Shown here one piece after another: positions 11,297-23,793 of a stretch of 42,500 nt of DNA. The notes beneath the pieces are model-generated. The model saw only the letters and a program-made list of their open reading frames with translations. It was not told the origin of the DNA and ran no database searches. This DNA comes from Chrysomallon squamiferum (Eukaryota > Mollusca > Gastropoda > Neomphalida > Peltospiridae). The first letter of the stretch is position 1; every line of letters starts with the position of its first letter. The translations under genes were made by a program, and so were the position numbers. The DNA lies in assembly GCA_012295275.1 (NCBI GenBank), contig CM022671.1, forward strand, positions 24,160,322 to 24,202,821. Reading direction: 5' to 3'.

Positions 11297-12552
11297 CATA
11301 CATACATACATACATACATACATACATACATACATACATACATACATACATACATACATACTATATATACATAAATGCACACATACATACATACATATTA
11401 TCGGCGTTTTAATAACATGTAGACATGTGCAGGTGGTGGAAATAAAATATTTCATTTCACCTAAGCACCTTTTTTTTTTTTTTTTTTTTTCTGACTGTTT
11501 TACAGGGGAGAGACTACACAGTTTTGTTATTGAAATACTGAATCAAAACCCACAACACTGTTATGCGGCCACTTCTCAAGTTTGCGTAAATTACACTGGT
11601 GAGCCACTAGGAAAGGCGGAAACTAAAACGTTTACATGCACGAATCCACTGAAAGGTCGTTTTGTCAGAATAATGAAATGGAAAATGAACAGTAAGGATG
11701 ACTGCCTGACTCTGTGTAACGTTCAGGTCTTTGGTGATACGGATTCTGACTTAGGTAATTGAAGTTGTCAGCAGATTTCTTACTTAATATTGCTTCTAAT
11801 GCTTTTCAAATCAACCAGTTTTCACCATGCTGACACAGGCAGCTATCATGTCGCCTTCAGTGATGTACACAACGAAATATTCCTTTTAACCGAGTGTACT
11901 GAGTGGCTGCGATCTCTTTGTGGAAAAGTATATACCTTTTATTAAACAATATTTTGTTTATTTATTTCAATTCATTTATAAATAAAACTGATGAGAAAGT
12001 AAAAAGTAATATACCTTTGCTAAAATATATATCGGCGCAGCTCTCCAGATTATTTTCCGTTACAAGGAATGTTGAGTTTGAATTGTTTTCTGTTGTAGAT
12101 TATAGTCATCAAAATCTATTTCAGTGCGTTGCAGAAACTAGCGTTAAAATTCATAATAAAACCTCAAACTTTTACTTACTGCAGTAGGATATGTTCATCA
12201 TAATTTTATCCCGCGCTAACAAGGAAATAATCAGAAAATTAATAATGCGGAACCTTTATTACCAAATTATTTAAATTTTATTAATATTTTATGTATTTTT
12301 CTTGTAGAATACATTCAGCAAAACTTTTTCCAGCGTGAAAAAGGAACTCGTCTGAAATCGCAATTTTCTGAATTTCTTTGTAAAACGAGGAATCCTCTAG
12401 AATGTGCAAAATACTGTGGTATGAAAATAGACTGTTTGGCTTTTAACCACAATGTTAAAACAAACGACTGTGAACTGATCTTTAGTCTAGCAGAGAACGA
12501 CCCAAAAGAGATGGATACGTCATGGAGTTATTACAGATCAAATTTATGTTGA
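8437..12552 (+). CDS. Secreted F-type lectin with C-terminal PAN/Apple domain, copy 2
   Basis: Coding exons are 8437-8494, 10939-11163, 11506-11754 and 12308-12552; the product is 258 aa with phase-1 introns. The signal peptide begins MEIKSSIYIIF. The F-type lectin domain keeps the histidine (CSHSDV), the NRGDVVWER form of the RxDx4R fucose motif, PWWMVDLQG and CLTLCNVQVF. The PAN domain has an extra cysteine (SEFLCKTRN), where the other copies have Ser. The intron before exon 2 is long and contains a second, dead signal exon (9837-9894) and an alternative open exon (8894-9192). The exon 2 acceptor TTTCAG sits directly behind an (ATT)n run. A poly(A) signal lies at 12622-12627. The choice of signal exon rests on its intact ATG and GT donor. 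Confidence 0.86.
8894..9192 (+). other. Candidate alternative terminal exon of copy 2
   Basis: A strong pyrimidine tract and TTAG end at 8893. Joined in phase 1 to the signal exon at 8494, the frame stays open for 98 more codons to a stop at 9192, giving a predicted 118-aa secreted protein. Words include SAPENIAIFHSNH, KIPKNKKYGG and CSIIKL. An AATAAA lies within the end of the block (TTAAATAAAAG, about 9162). The homologous blocks in units 1, 2 (second copy) and 4 have a different frame structure. It could be a real alternative exon or a chance opening of a decayed one. Confidence 0.35.
9627..9705. repeat. GC-rich double inverted repeat insertion
   Basis: About 80 bp with no counterpart in other units lie between AGAAA and GTTAATTTTT. 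The first hairpin pairs GCGACGGACACGC with GCGTGCCCGTCGT (one mismatch, one wobble) around an inner CTGAC-CT-GTCAG stem. The second pairs ACGTGCT with AGCACGT over a loop of about 20 nt. Its origin is unknown. Confidence 0.6.
9837..9894 (+). pseudogene. Inactivated duplicate signal-peptide exon
   Basis: This is a near copy of the signal exon, but the start codon is GTG instead of ATG and the donor is AT instead of GT (CCAGATAAG instead of CAGGTAAG). The encoded run SSIYIIFVLILS is otherwise kept in altered context. With its downstream block (9951-10450) it marks a partial unit duplication inside intron 1 of copy 2. Confidence 0.8.
10256..10450 (+). other. Conserved intron-1 block with 64-codon ORF (unit 2, second copy)
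   Basis: The ORF starts MTIKIPRKQN and contains ICQIISGMNSWLQARTLLF and QIITDVKRMKVK. It is homologous to 1455-1643 and 20685-20864, and is followed by TTAAATAAAG. Its status as a gene is unproven. Confidence 0.35.
10529..10660 (+). repeat. SINE-like element, + orientation
   Basis: The sequence GTTCCCAGGTTAAATTATAATG and the following 60 bp match, in reverse complement, the element at 20941-21090. Flanks on both sides are homologous between units 2 and 4, so the elements sit at the same place in opposite orientation. The tRNA-like head is poorly kept here. Confidence 0.5.
10881..10934. repeat. (ATT)n microsatellite next to a splice acceptor
   Basis: This trinucleotide run ends at the TTTCAG acceptor of lectin exon 2 of copy 2. 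Confidence 0.95.
11265..11360. repeat. (TACA)n microsatellite in intron 2 of copy 2
   Basis: This is a long pure TACA run. Shorter or degenerate versions lie in intron 2 of the other units (3360-3600, 17165-17230, 23055-23150). Reading frames through it (Tyr-Ile-His-Thr, Met-Tyr-Val-Cys) are artefacts. Confidence 0.97.
12099..12172 (+). pseudogene. Relic PAN exon A in intron 3 of copy 2
   Basis: After TTGTAG, in phase 1, the sequence reads DYSHQNLFQCVAETSVKIH, parallel to the true exon's EYIQQNFFQREKGTRLKSQ. It is open here but lacks the cysteine-rich second half. Confidence 0.65.
12188..12238 (+). pseudogene. Relic PAN exon B in intron 3 of copy 2
   Basis: After GTAG, the sequence reads GYVHHNFIPR*QGNNQK, again parallel to EYVQQNFFQREKGTRLK, with one stop. 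It lies immediately behind relic A and 70 bp before the true PAN exon. Confidence 0.6.
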
Positions 12553-12621
12553 AACTGCAACCAGACTTTACTTTGTTCTGTTTGGGAAATATTCAGCACT
12601 TGTATTCAGCACATAGGAGAT

Positions 12622-12627
12622 AATAAA
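12622..12627 (+). terminator. Poly(A) signal AATAAA, lectin copy 2
   Basis: This lies 70 bp after the stop, in a context shared with copy 3 (AATAAACAATATTACTTTCTT). Confidence 0.6.
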
Positions 12628-14880
12628 CAATATTACTTTCTTCATCTCAGAACCTAAACTTCGTATCAGCAAGACTCAGAAGAAGTATATATGACAAGAG
12701 ATATTTTAGTTATGCCACATAGAGTTTGTGGAATTAACTCTCCGGCAATATCACCTACGTTTCAAGCATTCTTAAAATCATATTTCTTTCTAATCTACTT
12801 TTGTTAATATCTAGTCGCACATTATGCCTTCTGTTACACACTCAGTTTAATCTGTTCATCATTTGAAACAATATTTTAAGATTAATTCAATTAGTGTTGC
12901 ATTCATTTTAACATGTTCAACATTATTTTCATATTCATTTTTACAGGTTTGCGACCAGACTTCTCATTTTTTAATATATTACCTTTACATTGTGAATCAC
13001 CCTTGAGGATGCTTAGTGACAAAGAGTTCTACATAAATAATTATAAAATAATAATAACATACCTTTTGAAAAGCAGATTATTTATTATTGATTTAAAAAC
13101 TAAATTATTTAAGTGAATAAAATAATATAAAAAGTTATCATCACAGTGCGTTCATATTGATGTATAGTCACACCTTTTTAAAAGGTCTATACTGAGTTCA
13201 TTGATGGACAGAATCTAAGTACTGACTCCAATATATCCCACTTCTTGACCACCTAGCTTAGAAACGTACAAGATATATGCTGAAATATATACCCGTTTAT
13301 TTCTTTTGTTCAATAAGCACGTTAGTATTAACGAACAATTTAAGAAATAAAAAGCTATTTTTTGAAACATTCAGATCGTCTGTATTCTGTTCGTACACTT
13401 TTTCCTCGAAGAAATGCATGATAGATGTTTGTCTTCAAGTCATTAATATCAGGGAATCGGTACGAAACTGCAAGTTGTTTTGAAATTCAAAACAGGAGGA
13501 AAACGGATGGGAATGGGGTTTTATTTATGCAAACGTTGGGATATTTCCTGATAAAATCAGGGACCCACATATAATTGATCAGTGGGCGTCAAACGCTTTC
13601 TACTGCTTGTAATAATGTGTATTTTAAAAATCCTTTTCACAGCATCATTATTTAACAGCAACTTATTTCATAGAAAATAATCGTTGTTAAAACAGAAATG
13701 GTTTTAGTTTCGTTAAATAGATATTCACCTGATTATTTTGTTTATCACGAAATGTGTTTTTTTTCATTACTTATTTACTTTCGTATTATTTTCAGAGAAT
13801 AAAATGCAGACAAGAAATAACAAACAGCTTTGATTAGTAGAATCAATCATCAGTTATAAAGAATAATTAAAACAAAGAAAAAGGTCCTTCAGTGTTTCCT
13901 TTAATAATATATAATATTTGCAAATCTGTAATTGAAAAGAAATGCCAGTCTAATATATAGAATAGTTAATTAACTTTAAAAATTAAATACTGAATGTATT
14001 CACATATTCGTTATTATGTTTGTTTTTCTTTTAATTATTTTTCTTTTTTCTTATATTATTGTTGGTTTTTTTTTCTCTTTTTAAGCATTTTTTGAGCAGT
14101 TGCTGACGTTTAAGCCAAAACAAGGCAAACGTTTAAAAATATTTGGGCAATTCCAACATCTTCAAACAGTCAAAATATAAAATAACGTTTTCCAGTTTAT
14201 TCTGAAACAGTATTATTTCCAGGTCCAAGAAAAATATAACGTATAACAAAGTAATCACAGATTTTATGTTAAAATGGCAAGTAATGGTAGATAAAAACAA
14301 CGCGAGCAGTGTTGGCGTGACTACCTTACAAAAAGTAAGGGCAGGTCTTCTATGTTAAAGGGAAGATGAAGAAAACGTTGCCGGCACCACCATGATCTCT
14401 GATCCCCCGATGGGGTCCAGGTTTCCCCGATTTCAATTATCTGTACATTTTGACGCTTGGCCACAATTATGCTAAATTTGACAAATGATGGTATATTACA
14501 ATCAGGCAGATCTTTTCTAACCATTCAACCATTAATATTATGAAGTCAAAAAAGAAAAAAGACCAAAGGCTGAAAAGAATACTGGGACATTTGTGCCTGT
14601 ATTATTGAGAAATTTCTGAAAGGAGGGTATCTGAAAATATATTCCATTTTAAGAAGTAATCTATTAAAATAATTAAGCATTCATGTATTTCTTTACGTAT
14701 ATAAACATATCCATTCAGATTTTCAGGGTATTTTTAAAATTAAATTTAAAAATATTTCTATAAATATATTACATAATGTCTGTAATTTTCGGAAATGTTG
14801 GTGTATGTCTGTTTTCTTCAAAATTAAAACAAAAACAGAAACGAACTGGAGATAAACATTAGAAAAAGTATAGTAGAAAT
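12628..14880. other. 3' flank of copy 2 and spacer
   Basis: No gene is seen. The flank is homologous to those of copies 1 and 3 (12650-12850, 13180-13280 and 13480-13830). Part of it (about 12820-12950) is also kept behind copy 4 near 25440-25565. Confidence 0.6.
14290..14524 (-). repeat. Duplicated spacer block with minus-strand ORF (unit 2)
   Basis: This is the partner of the block at 7169-7372. The minus-strand frame keeps IPSFVKF, IVAKRQN and RFLHLPFNIEDL and has an additional 15-codon insertion that does not break the frame. Confidence 0.4.
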
Positions 14881-15518
14881 AAACAGAATGTGTAGTCTAT
14901 GGAAACATTTAATATTTACTCAAATAATGAAAATAAGGAAAACCATTATTTATCAAATGATAACTCTTTACACGGTTTAAATGAAATTATTATCTGAAGA
15001 AGATAAATTTAATTATCACTTATCAAGTTCTAAAGCCTCACAGATAAACTTTAACTGAAGTGGATAAACACGATAATTATTTTCAAGTTTTAAAGCCTCA
15101 CCTTAATTGAAATAATTAGCTGGAAAGGATAAACTTCTTCTATTTACATGGTAACCAGCTTCACATCCATTTCTATTTGCTACAGTATTACATTGAAAAT
15201 ACTTTCATAGGTTAGATCTGTCATTTACTTTCTAGTCATACATTTACATCCAATGGTAACTTTCTGACTTAATCGATGGTTACTCAACAACCAGTGATTG
15301 TTGCCTCTGTTCCTTATTGTTAAGAGTGTTTTATCACCTGTACTTGGTGTCACTGACATCAGTTACACGTGCCTTTTAACAACAGGGGTACATTATAAAC
15401 TATCAAAGACGAGAACAGAAAGGTCAGTTCTTTATCTGCAAGAAAACAGCATTAATAAGCACGGAATTTGGTGAATGTTTTTCTAAATAGTGTCACCTTC
15501 TGAAAGGTTTATCGTAAA

Positions 15519-17310
15519 ATGAAAATGAACTCCAATATTTACATCATTTTTGTTTTGATTCTTTCAATGGCTCCAGGTAAGATTAACTTTGAATACTTCA
15601 ATATTCTGTAACATTTGTAAAATACACCTTGAGTGTTTGTTACTGATTTGTTTGACAATTTTATTCTTTATGATTTCGGTACTGTTGATAATATTTGTTA
15701 TGATGATGGTGATATTAATGTTTATGGTAATAATTATGTTGCCATTGATAATTTAATAATGATATTGTTATTGATGATTTTTATGAGTACTATTTTGTTG
15801 TAGCTGCTGATGTTGTTGATCATGTCGTACTCTTTGTTACAGATTTGTTTGACAATTATATTCTTTATAATTTCGGTACTGCTGACAAATTTTTATGACT
15901 ATGTGATGTTAACGTTAATGATAATAATTATTCTGCTATTGATAATTTAATAATGACATTGTTATTCTTGCTGCTGATGTTGTTATGATGATGGAATTGA
16001 CAATTTCGTACACTTATTTTTTTAACAAATCCAGTACAAAATATATATATATAAATATACGAAAATGATGATGAATGGCAGATTTTGCTATTATCAGCTC
16101 AGAAAATGCATATAACTTTTCTCACAGGATAGTTATTGACACAGTTTAAAGTTTATATGATTGTAGAGACTGCAGTTATCAATAAAATACGTTATTTTGA
16201 TGTTAATCATCGAATGTTTCAATATAATATTTGAAAGTTCAATATAATGGGGGTTTTAATAGTTTTCACAAATATTTGTTTTCAGTGTAATTACTATTGT
16301 ATATTTATTTAGAAAATTCTAATCCAGATTTTATTCTTTATTTTCTCCAGCATCATATTTAGAAAGGCACAAAATGGTCAAAATGTTGTCTATTTTAGTT
16401 ATTTCATTTAGAATTTTGGTAATTATTCAATAAAATATTTTCTTTCTAAACGTGCGTTTCTTATTAATATAATAATTATGCATTTTATTTTTTGTTTGTG
16501 AAGATAGTGCTGCGGGTACTGATAATGCTTTCTGAATTTTACAAGATCAACAAGTAGGTTGATACAACAGCAACGTCTTTGCAACAACGCCGGCTTCATT
16601 CATTATAAGGCTTTACTTTTTAAATTTAATTAGTCGCTTTTATTAATTACTCAGAGAATAAATTAATACGCAGAAAAAACTTCTAGTTTATTCCAAAAGA
16701 ATAATTTAAACCACAGCATCGACAACATTACTGTTCGAATTAGCGCTATCCACTTTAAGGGTATTGTAGTGTGTAGTGATATCATTCCAGTTATAATCTT
16801 AGATGTCATTTCCTCAAAACCGTTAGGAGTGTAGATCAACGGTTATGCTTTAACAATGAGATTGTTCTGTTAATTTTTGATTTCAGATAACGATTCTGTA
16901 AATTTAGCCTTTGAAAAACCGAGTTTTATTAGCAGCCTTTATATGAAGTATTTTGCAAAATACGCCGTTGATAGCAACACTGGTGCTGATCTTATTAATG
17001 ACTACTGTGCTCACTCTGATGTGAGAGACATGAAACCCTGGTGGATGGTGGACTTACAAGGGACATTTCTTATAAATCAGGTAGAACTGAAAAACAGAGG
17101 AGACGGTGTTTGTAAGTAGAAATATAACCAAGGTATATAAATTAATACTCATGTAGATATACAGACAGATGCATGCATACATACATACATACATGCATAT
17201 ATAAATACATACATACATATATATTTACATACGTACGTACACACGTAAATATTATTGGTGTCTTTATAACAAACTGTGCCACGGAGGAAAGTCACTGGAG
17301 GAAGTGGAAA

Positions 17311-17347
<37 letters not shown>

Positions 17348-18576
17348 TCAATGTGTATTTTAGTTTTATTTCATTGTTTTACAGGGGAGAGACTACACAG
17401 TTTTGTTATTGAAATATTGAATCAAAGCCCACAACACTGTTATGCGGCCACGACTCAAGTTTGCGTAAATTACACTGGTCCGCCGCTAGGAAAGGCGGAA
17501 ACTATAATGTTTACATGCACGAATCCACTGAAAGGTCGTTTTGTCAGAATAATGAAATGGAAAGTTAACAATGAAGAAGACTGTCTGACTCTGTGTAACG
17601 TTCAGGTCTTTGGTGATACGGATACTGACTTAGGTAATTAACGTTTGTAATCTTGCAGTTTAGGTTTATCCCTTTTCAACAGATTTCTTTCTTAATATGT
17701 TTTGTACGGTACTGTTTTCTGCTAACGGTCGTCTAAAAATGTAATATAAAACTTAATAAACGTACATACTTTTCAAATCAACCAATTTTTCCATCACTTA
17801 TGCAGTTTAGTGAATGATGGCAATCTGTTTTTGGAAAACTATATTTCATTTATTTATCTCATTTCATTTCATAAAAAATAAAATAAAATAAAATAAAATA
17901 AAATACAAATAATAATTAAAAAAATTGATCTAAAAGTAAAACAAGCTATATAGTTTTCCTGAAATAGATCGGCGCCGTTCCCTAGACTCGCTTAGATTTT
18001 GTTTTTTCGATTTGCTGTTGTACAATGTAACCTCGGTTTTCCAGATTTCAAAAAATCTTACCTAAAGATAATACTAATTTGTTGTGAGTCCAGCTTTCCA
18101 CCAAGATAACAGCAATTTTACAACCGCACCTAATCTAACACACTTCACCCAAACTAGCCTACATTTTTATACTATTATATTTTCTTTACATATACTGTAC
18201 GTTTGTTTAGATTATTTTTATGTCTGTATACTTTTTTAACGTCATTATGTAGCTGTTAGGTGTTTACATTCCTGTTTTCACTTCTGCAAATTCGGAACTT
18301 ATACTCTAATATTTTATTAATTTTCTTGCAGAATACATTCAGCAAAACCTTTTCCAACGCGAAAAAGGAACTCGTCTGAAAACGCAGTTTTCTGAATTAG
18401 TTTCTAAAACGAGGAATACTATAGAATGTGCAAAATACTGTGGAATGAAAACAGACTGTTTGGCTTTTAACCACAATGCTAACACAAACGACTGTGAACT
18501 GATCTTTACTCTAGCAGAGAACGACACAAAAGAGATGGATACCTCTTGGAGTTATTACAGATCAAATTTATGTTGA
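15519..18576 (+). CDS. Secreted F-type lectin with C-terminal PAN/Apple domain, copy 3
   Basis: Coding exons are 15519-15576, 16887-17111, 17385-17633 and 18332-18576; the product is 258 aa with phase-1 introns. The signal peptide begins MKMNSNIYIIF. The lectin domain has the most changed first half of the four copies (ISSLYMKYF instead of MSSIFLEYF, CAHSDVRD), but keeps the histidine and NRGDGVWER, so the fucose motif is intact. The second half has SPQHCYAATTQVC and PPLGKAETIMF. The PAN domain resembles that of copy 1 (KTQ, TIEC, MKTD, FTLAEND). A TATAAA at 15394-15399 lies 120 bp before the start. A poly(A) signal lies at 18651-18656. Confidence 0.87.
15640..16020 (+). repeat. Locally duplicated GTT/GAT-rich block in intron 1 of copy 3
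   Basis: The block after the signal exon (TGATTTGTTTGACAATT, then a degenerate GTTGATGATGTT-rich stretch) occurs at about 15646 and again at about 15842. The same block follows the signal exons of the other units. It looks like an old, decayed trinucleotide repeat. Confidence 0.55.
17312..17347. repeat. (ATT)n microsatellite, intron 2 of copy 3
   Basis: A short pure ATT run just upstream of the second lectin exon. In unit 4 the same position holds an (AGT)n run (23190-23246). Confidence 0.95.
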
Positions 18577-18650
18577 AACTACAACCAGACTTTACATTAT
18601 TTTGTTTCGGAGATATTCAGCTGTTGTATATTTGATCTGGCGTAGGAAAT

Positions 18651-18656
18651 AATAAA
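18651..18656 (+). terminator. Poly(A) signal AATAAA, lectin copy 3
   Basis: This lies 75 bp after the stop and is conserved with copy 2. Confidence 0.6.
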
Positions 18657-20000
18657 CAATATTACTTTCTTTCACCTCAGAACCTAAACGACATAACAGC
18701 AAGAATCAGGAGTACTTATGATGAGAGATATTTAGTAACTAAAATATAGAGTTTGTGGAAATTACTCTCCAAACATTACTAACGTCATATTTCTTTCTAA
18801 TCCACTTCTGTTAATATCTAGTCGCATGTTGTGCCCACTGATAAATATTCTATTTAATCTGTTCAACCATTTTAATCAATATTAAATCGAAGAACTGCAT
18901 GATTATATGTTTGTTTTGTAGTCATTAATATATGGTAATCAAGACAAATTCGCATGTTGTTTTGAAATACAAAACAGGAGGGAAACGGATGGGAAAAGGG
19001 TATTTCCTTGTGCTAACGTTGGGATATTTCCTCATAAAATCAGGGTCCCACAAAAAATTGATCAGTGAGCGTGAAATGCTTTCTGCTGCTAGTAATAATG
19101 TGCATTTTAAAAATCCTTTTCACAGCATCATTATTTAACATCAACATATTTCATAGAAAATAATCATTGTTAAAACGGAAATGGTCTTAGTTTCGTTAAA
19201 TAGGTATTCAGTTGATTAGTTTGTATATAACGAAATGTTTTTTTTCTCATTACTTATTCACATTCATATTATTTTCAGAGAATAAAATACAAACAAAAAA
19301 TAACAAATAGCTTATATATAATGACTGCAAATCTGTAGTTATAAAGAAATGCAAATCTTCCTAATAAATAGAATAGTTAATTAACTTTAAAAATTTAATT
19401 CAGATTGTTTTTTATACATTCGTTATTATGTTTGTATTTTTTATTATTATTATATTTTAGTATTATTATATATATATATATATATATATTAAGCATTTGC
19501 TTACGTTTAAGCCATTTAATGAAGTATGTGAAGCAAGAATTTATTTAAATATTCATTCTTTTATTTTTATTGGACACATTAAGAACTCAAGCTTATTCAC
19601 TATTACATTTAAAACGTTTTCACTGGTCACCGTCAGGTTTGTCGATTACTTTCTAATCATAAAATTTAATGTGCATCCAATGGTAACTTTGTAATCTGTA
19701 TGACTTAATCGGTGTTCGATTACTTTCTAGCCATAAATTCGAATCCAAAGTAACATTCTAACTTAATCAATGATTATTCTACAAGCAGAAATTCTGGCCT
19801 CTGTTCCTTATTGTTAACAGTGTTATATCATCTGTGACGTCAGTTGCATGTGTCAAAAGGGTACATTGTAAAGTATCAAAGTCGAGAAAAGAAAGTTAAT
19901 TTTTTTATCAGCAATATAAAACATAATAGTATTAATTTTTATGGGATTTGGTGAATGTATTTTTCTACCTAGTGTCTCTTTCAGAAAGGATTATCGTAAA
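18657..20000. other. Spacer between copies 3 and 4
   Basis: No gene is seen. The 3' flank block (19015-19130) and the GTTTAAGCCA word (about 19503) are followed within 100 bp by the 5' flank block of the next unit, so about 1 kb present in the other spacers is missing here. A (TA)n run lies at 19467-19489. Confidence 0.65.
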
Positions 20001-21730
20001 ATGGAAATGAAATCCGGAATTATTTTTGTCTTGATTCTTTCAATGGCTCAAGGTAAGATCAAGGTTGAATACTTAGATATTCTGTTATGTTTGTAAATTA
20101 CACCTTGAGTGTTTGTTACTGATTTGTTTGACAATTTAATACTGTTGATAATTTGTTATGACGATGGTGATGTTAATGTTGATGGTAACAATTATGTTGC
20201 TATTGATAACGCAATAATGATATTGTTATTGATGATACTTTTGAAGACAATTATGTTATTGCTGCTGATGTTGTTGTTACTAATTATGGCGCTGATAATG
20301 TTATACTCTTATACTTTAACAAAGCAAGTAGAAAAATAAAATAATAATCATTTTTCCTTCTTCGTATATCTTATTTTTATTAACTGAATTCTCAGTTTTC
20401 TGAAACGTAAGCTTTTAAATTGTTCCAAACGTGCTAGATTCTATATAGATGCGATTATTATTTTTAAAATTTCCCACTTTTTTATATTCTTTAAATTCAC
20501 TGTTGTTGTTATTAACCGAATTTTCAGCTTTTCTATAATAATAATTTTTAAAAGAGTTTCCTATATGCTTGATTCAGTTTTGTTGGGTATTTTTTACGCT
20601 TTTTATTCTTTAAAGTCATTTTGTCTTTGATAACAAATCATTCTGCACTAGAAAACACTTCAACCTTTAACAATAATCACTTAAATGACAATCAGAATTC
20701 CAAAGGAACCTTTTACTGGTTTCGATAACATTTATCAGACTATATCCGGTATGAATTCGTGTGTCCATGCAAGCACATTTTTATATAATCAGATTATCAC
20801 TGATGTGAAACGAATGAAAGTCAAAATAAATTCATTACTTAATTATGTTTCATTATCAATTTGAGCTTAACCTTAGATAAAGAACGAATGAGTTAGAGAC
20901 ATTTATTTCAGTTTCATTTAAGGAAACTACAACGTAGCTGGTGAGAGTTCTGTCTAAGAATGAGTTTAGCAGCTTGAGGTTCTGCTATGTGTACACCCCA
21001 TATATTGGAAAGCACATTACAATGACTTTTAACCGGGGAACACAGACTATCGTGCTTTAAAGCAGCGCTCTAACCAACTCATACGTTGTGTTCACGATAG
21101 GCGTACTTGAACAGTTCTGTGACAGAAGTTTAAAAATTGCACAGTCAATAACAGTATCTATCACCTGTAATGTACGTCTACAGGTTTTGTTTGTTTAATC
21201 TTCATAATCTAGAGAAAGGATAAACTTGAAACTTATTTTTCCTAGCTGAGTTTGAAAATCTGTTAATTTTTTTCGTAGTCGTATGTTGTTGAACAAGCTG
21301 TTTGACATTTTCAGTTTAAAATATCATTGAAAAGACAATGAAAATATTTTAGATACGTCAGAATGAAGAATAACATAACACCGAAAAAAAATTAGAGAAA
21401 AAAAAACTTGTAGAATAAGGAAAATTAAAAATGAAAAGTATTTAAAATAATTTCTGAAATGTTTTCTTACAAAGCAAGTTTATCTTTCATTAGAAACAAA
21501 TAGTTATTCTTAATGATAAATATTCAGTGGTAACAAATCTTAGTATTTTTGTGTAATAGTATAATAATAGTATGTTTTTTAGATTTGGTAAACATTTAGG
21601 AAGAATATTATTTATTCAGTATAATTAAAATAGATATAAATATGTAACAAAAGGACATTCATTAAAAATGAGTAATTTTTGTATTTTTTTATGCGTTTTG
21701 ATACAGTCATTTAATGAATGAATGGTTATA

Positions 21731-21783
<53 letters not shown>

Positions 21784-23190
21784 GTCTATAAAACAATGAA
21801 ACAGTAAATAAAAAGAAATAATTGGTTACTGTCTAAAAATATCAAACTTTACCCTGCTAAGATCGAATATACACTGCCTAGCTTCGACCAGATATTTCTA
21901 ATAGAAAATATTAATTGATAAACAACATTATCTAAAAAAAAAAAAAAAAAAAAAAAAAAATAAGTGAAAAATAATTTTAAAAAAGGCTGAATATTTTATT
22001 TAAATTAATTGATTTTCTGAACAAATTAGAACATTTTTTTTATAATACAATTTATACTGAAATGCACAAGGAACTGATGTTTAAGAGACATAAAATAAAT
22101 ATTTGTTGTCTGTCGATTTTATACTTAAACGGAATCAATAAGTAAATTTAATCAACAACAGTTTCACATAAGAAAACTTAAGTATTCGGTTAATAAACAC
22201 GAACAATACAGAAACGAATTCTTCACGTCTCAGCCCAAGGCAAAAGTTCATTTGAAGATCATGGGCTTTACAAAAGAGAACAGGGTAAAACACAATAATA
22301 AAGTATATAAAAAATAAAATGCATAAGGTGCTTCCAATATATCACGATCCAACGTCACCGAAAAACCAATAATAATTATTTGTTAGACCAGTGTTTGAGA
22401 TGTCATAATGATACAATTTCTGAATTTTACAAGGTCAACAAGTAGGTTGATACAGCAGCAACGTCTTTGCAACAACGCCGGCTTCGTTCATTATAAGGCT
22501 TTACTTTTTAAATTTAATTAGTCGCTTTTATTAATTACTCAGAGAATAAATTAATACGCAGAAAAAACTTTTGTTTATTCCAAAAGAATAATTCAAACCA
22601 CAGTATCGACAACATTATTGTTCGAATTAGCGCTATCCTATTAAACGGCTATCCTAATAAACATGTGTAGTGATATCATTCCAGTTATAATCTTAGATGT
22701 CATTTTCTCAAAACCGTTATAAGTTTAGATCGACGGTTATGCTTTAACAATGAGATTGTTCTGTTAATTTTATATTTCAGATAACGATTCTGTGAATTTA
22801 GCCTTTGAAAAACCCAGTTTTATGAGCAGCATTTTCTTGGAGTATTTTGCAAAATACGCCGTTGATAGCAACACTGGTACTGATCTTATTAATGACTACT
22901 GTTCTCACTCTGATGTGAACGACATGAAACCCTGGTGGATGGTGGACTTACAAGGGACATTTCTTATAAACCAGGTAGAACTGACAAACAGAGGAGACGC
23001 TGTTTGTAAGTAGAAATATAACCATGGTATATAAATAAATACGCACCTATATAGTTACATACATATATGCATCCATCCTTACATACATACACAAATGCAT
23101 GCATATACTTATATATATACATACAACATACATACATACGTACATATTATTGGTGTCTTTAGCACAAACTGTCCCATGTATTATTATTAT

Positions 23191-23246
<56 letters not shown>

Positions 23247-23746
23247 TTTCAATGAATGTTTTTGTTTTATTTCACTGTTTTACAGGGGAGAGACTACACA
23301 GTTTTGTTATTGAAATACTGAATCAAAACCCACAACACTGTTATGCGGCCACTTCTCAAGTTTGCGTAAATTACACTGGTGCGCCGCTAGGAAAGGCGGA
23401 AACTATAACGTTTAAATGCACGAATCCACTGAAAGGTCGTTTTGTCAGAATAATGAAATGGAAAATGAACGGCGAAGACGACTGTCTTACTCTGTGTAAC
23501 GTTCAGGTCTTTGGTGATACGGATACTGACTTAGGTAATTAAAGTTGGTAATCTTGCAGTTTAGGTTTATCCCTTTTCAACAGATTTCTTTCTTAATATG
23601 TTTACAACGGTACTTTTTCCCTGCTAATGGAGGTCTAAAAATGTGATATAAAACTAAATAAACCCACATCAAATCAATCAGTTTTAGTGAATGGTGGCGA
23701 TCTGTTTTGGGAAAACGATATTTAATTTCATTTAATAAAAAATAAA

Positions 23747-23793
<47 letters not shown>

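Noticed and set aside
11106-11500. ORFs with Tyr-Ile-His-Thr or Met-Tyr-Val-Cys repeats
   Set aside because: Translation of the (TACA)n run in intron 2; only the lectin part downstream of the acceptor at 11505 is real.
23099-23280. Serine-rich N-terminal extension of the second lectin exon of copy 4
   Set aside because: It is intron sequence with an (AGT)n run; the acceptor at 23285 and the identical exon length in all copies fix the exon start.
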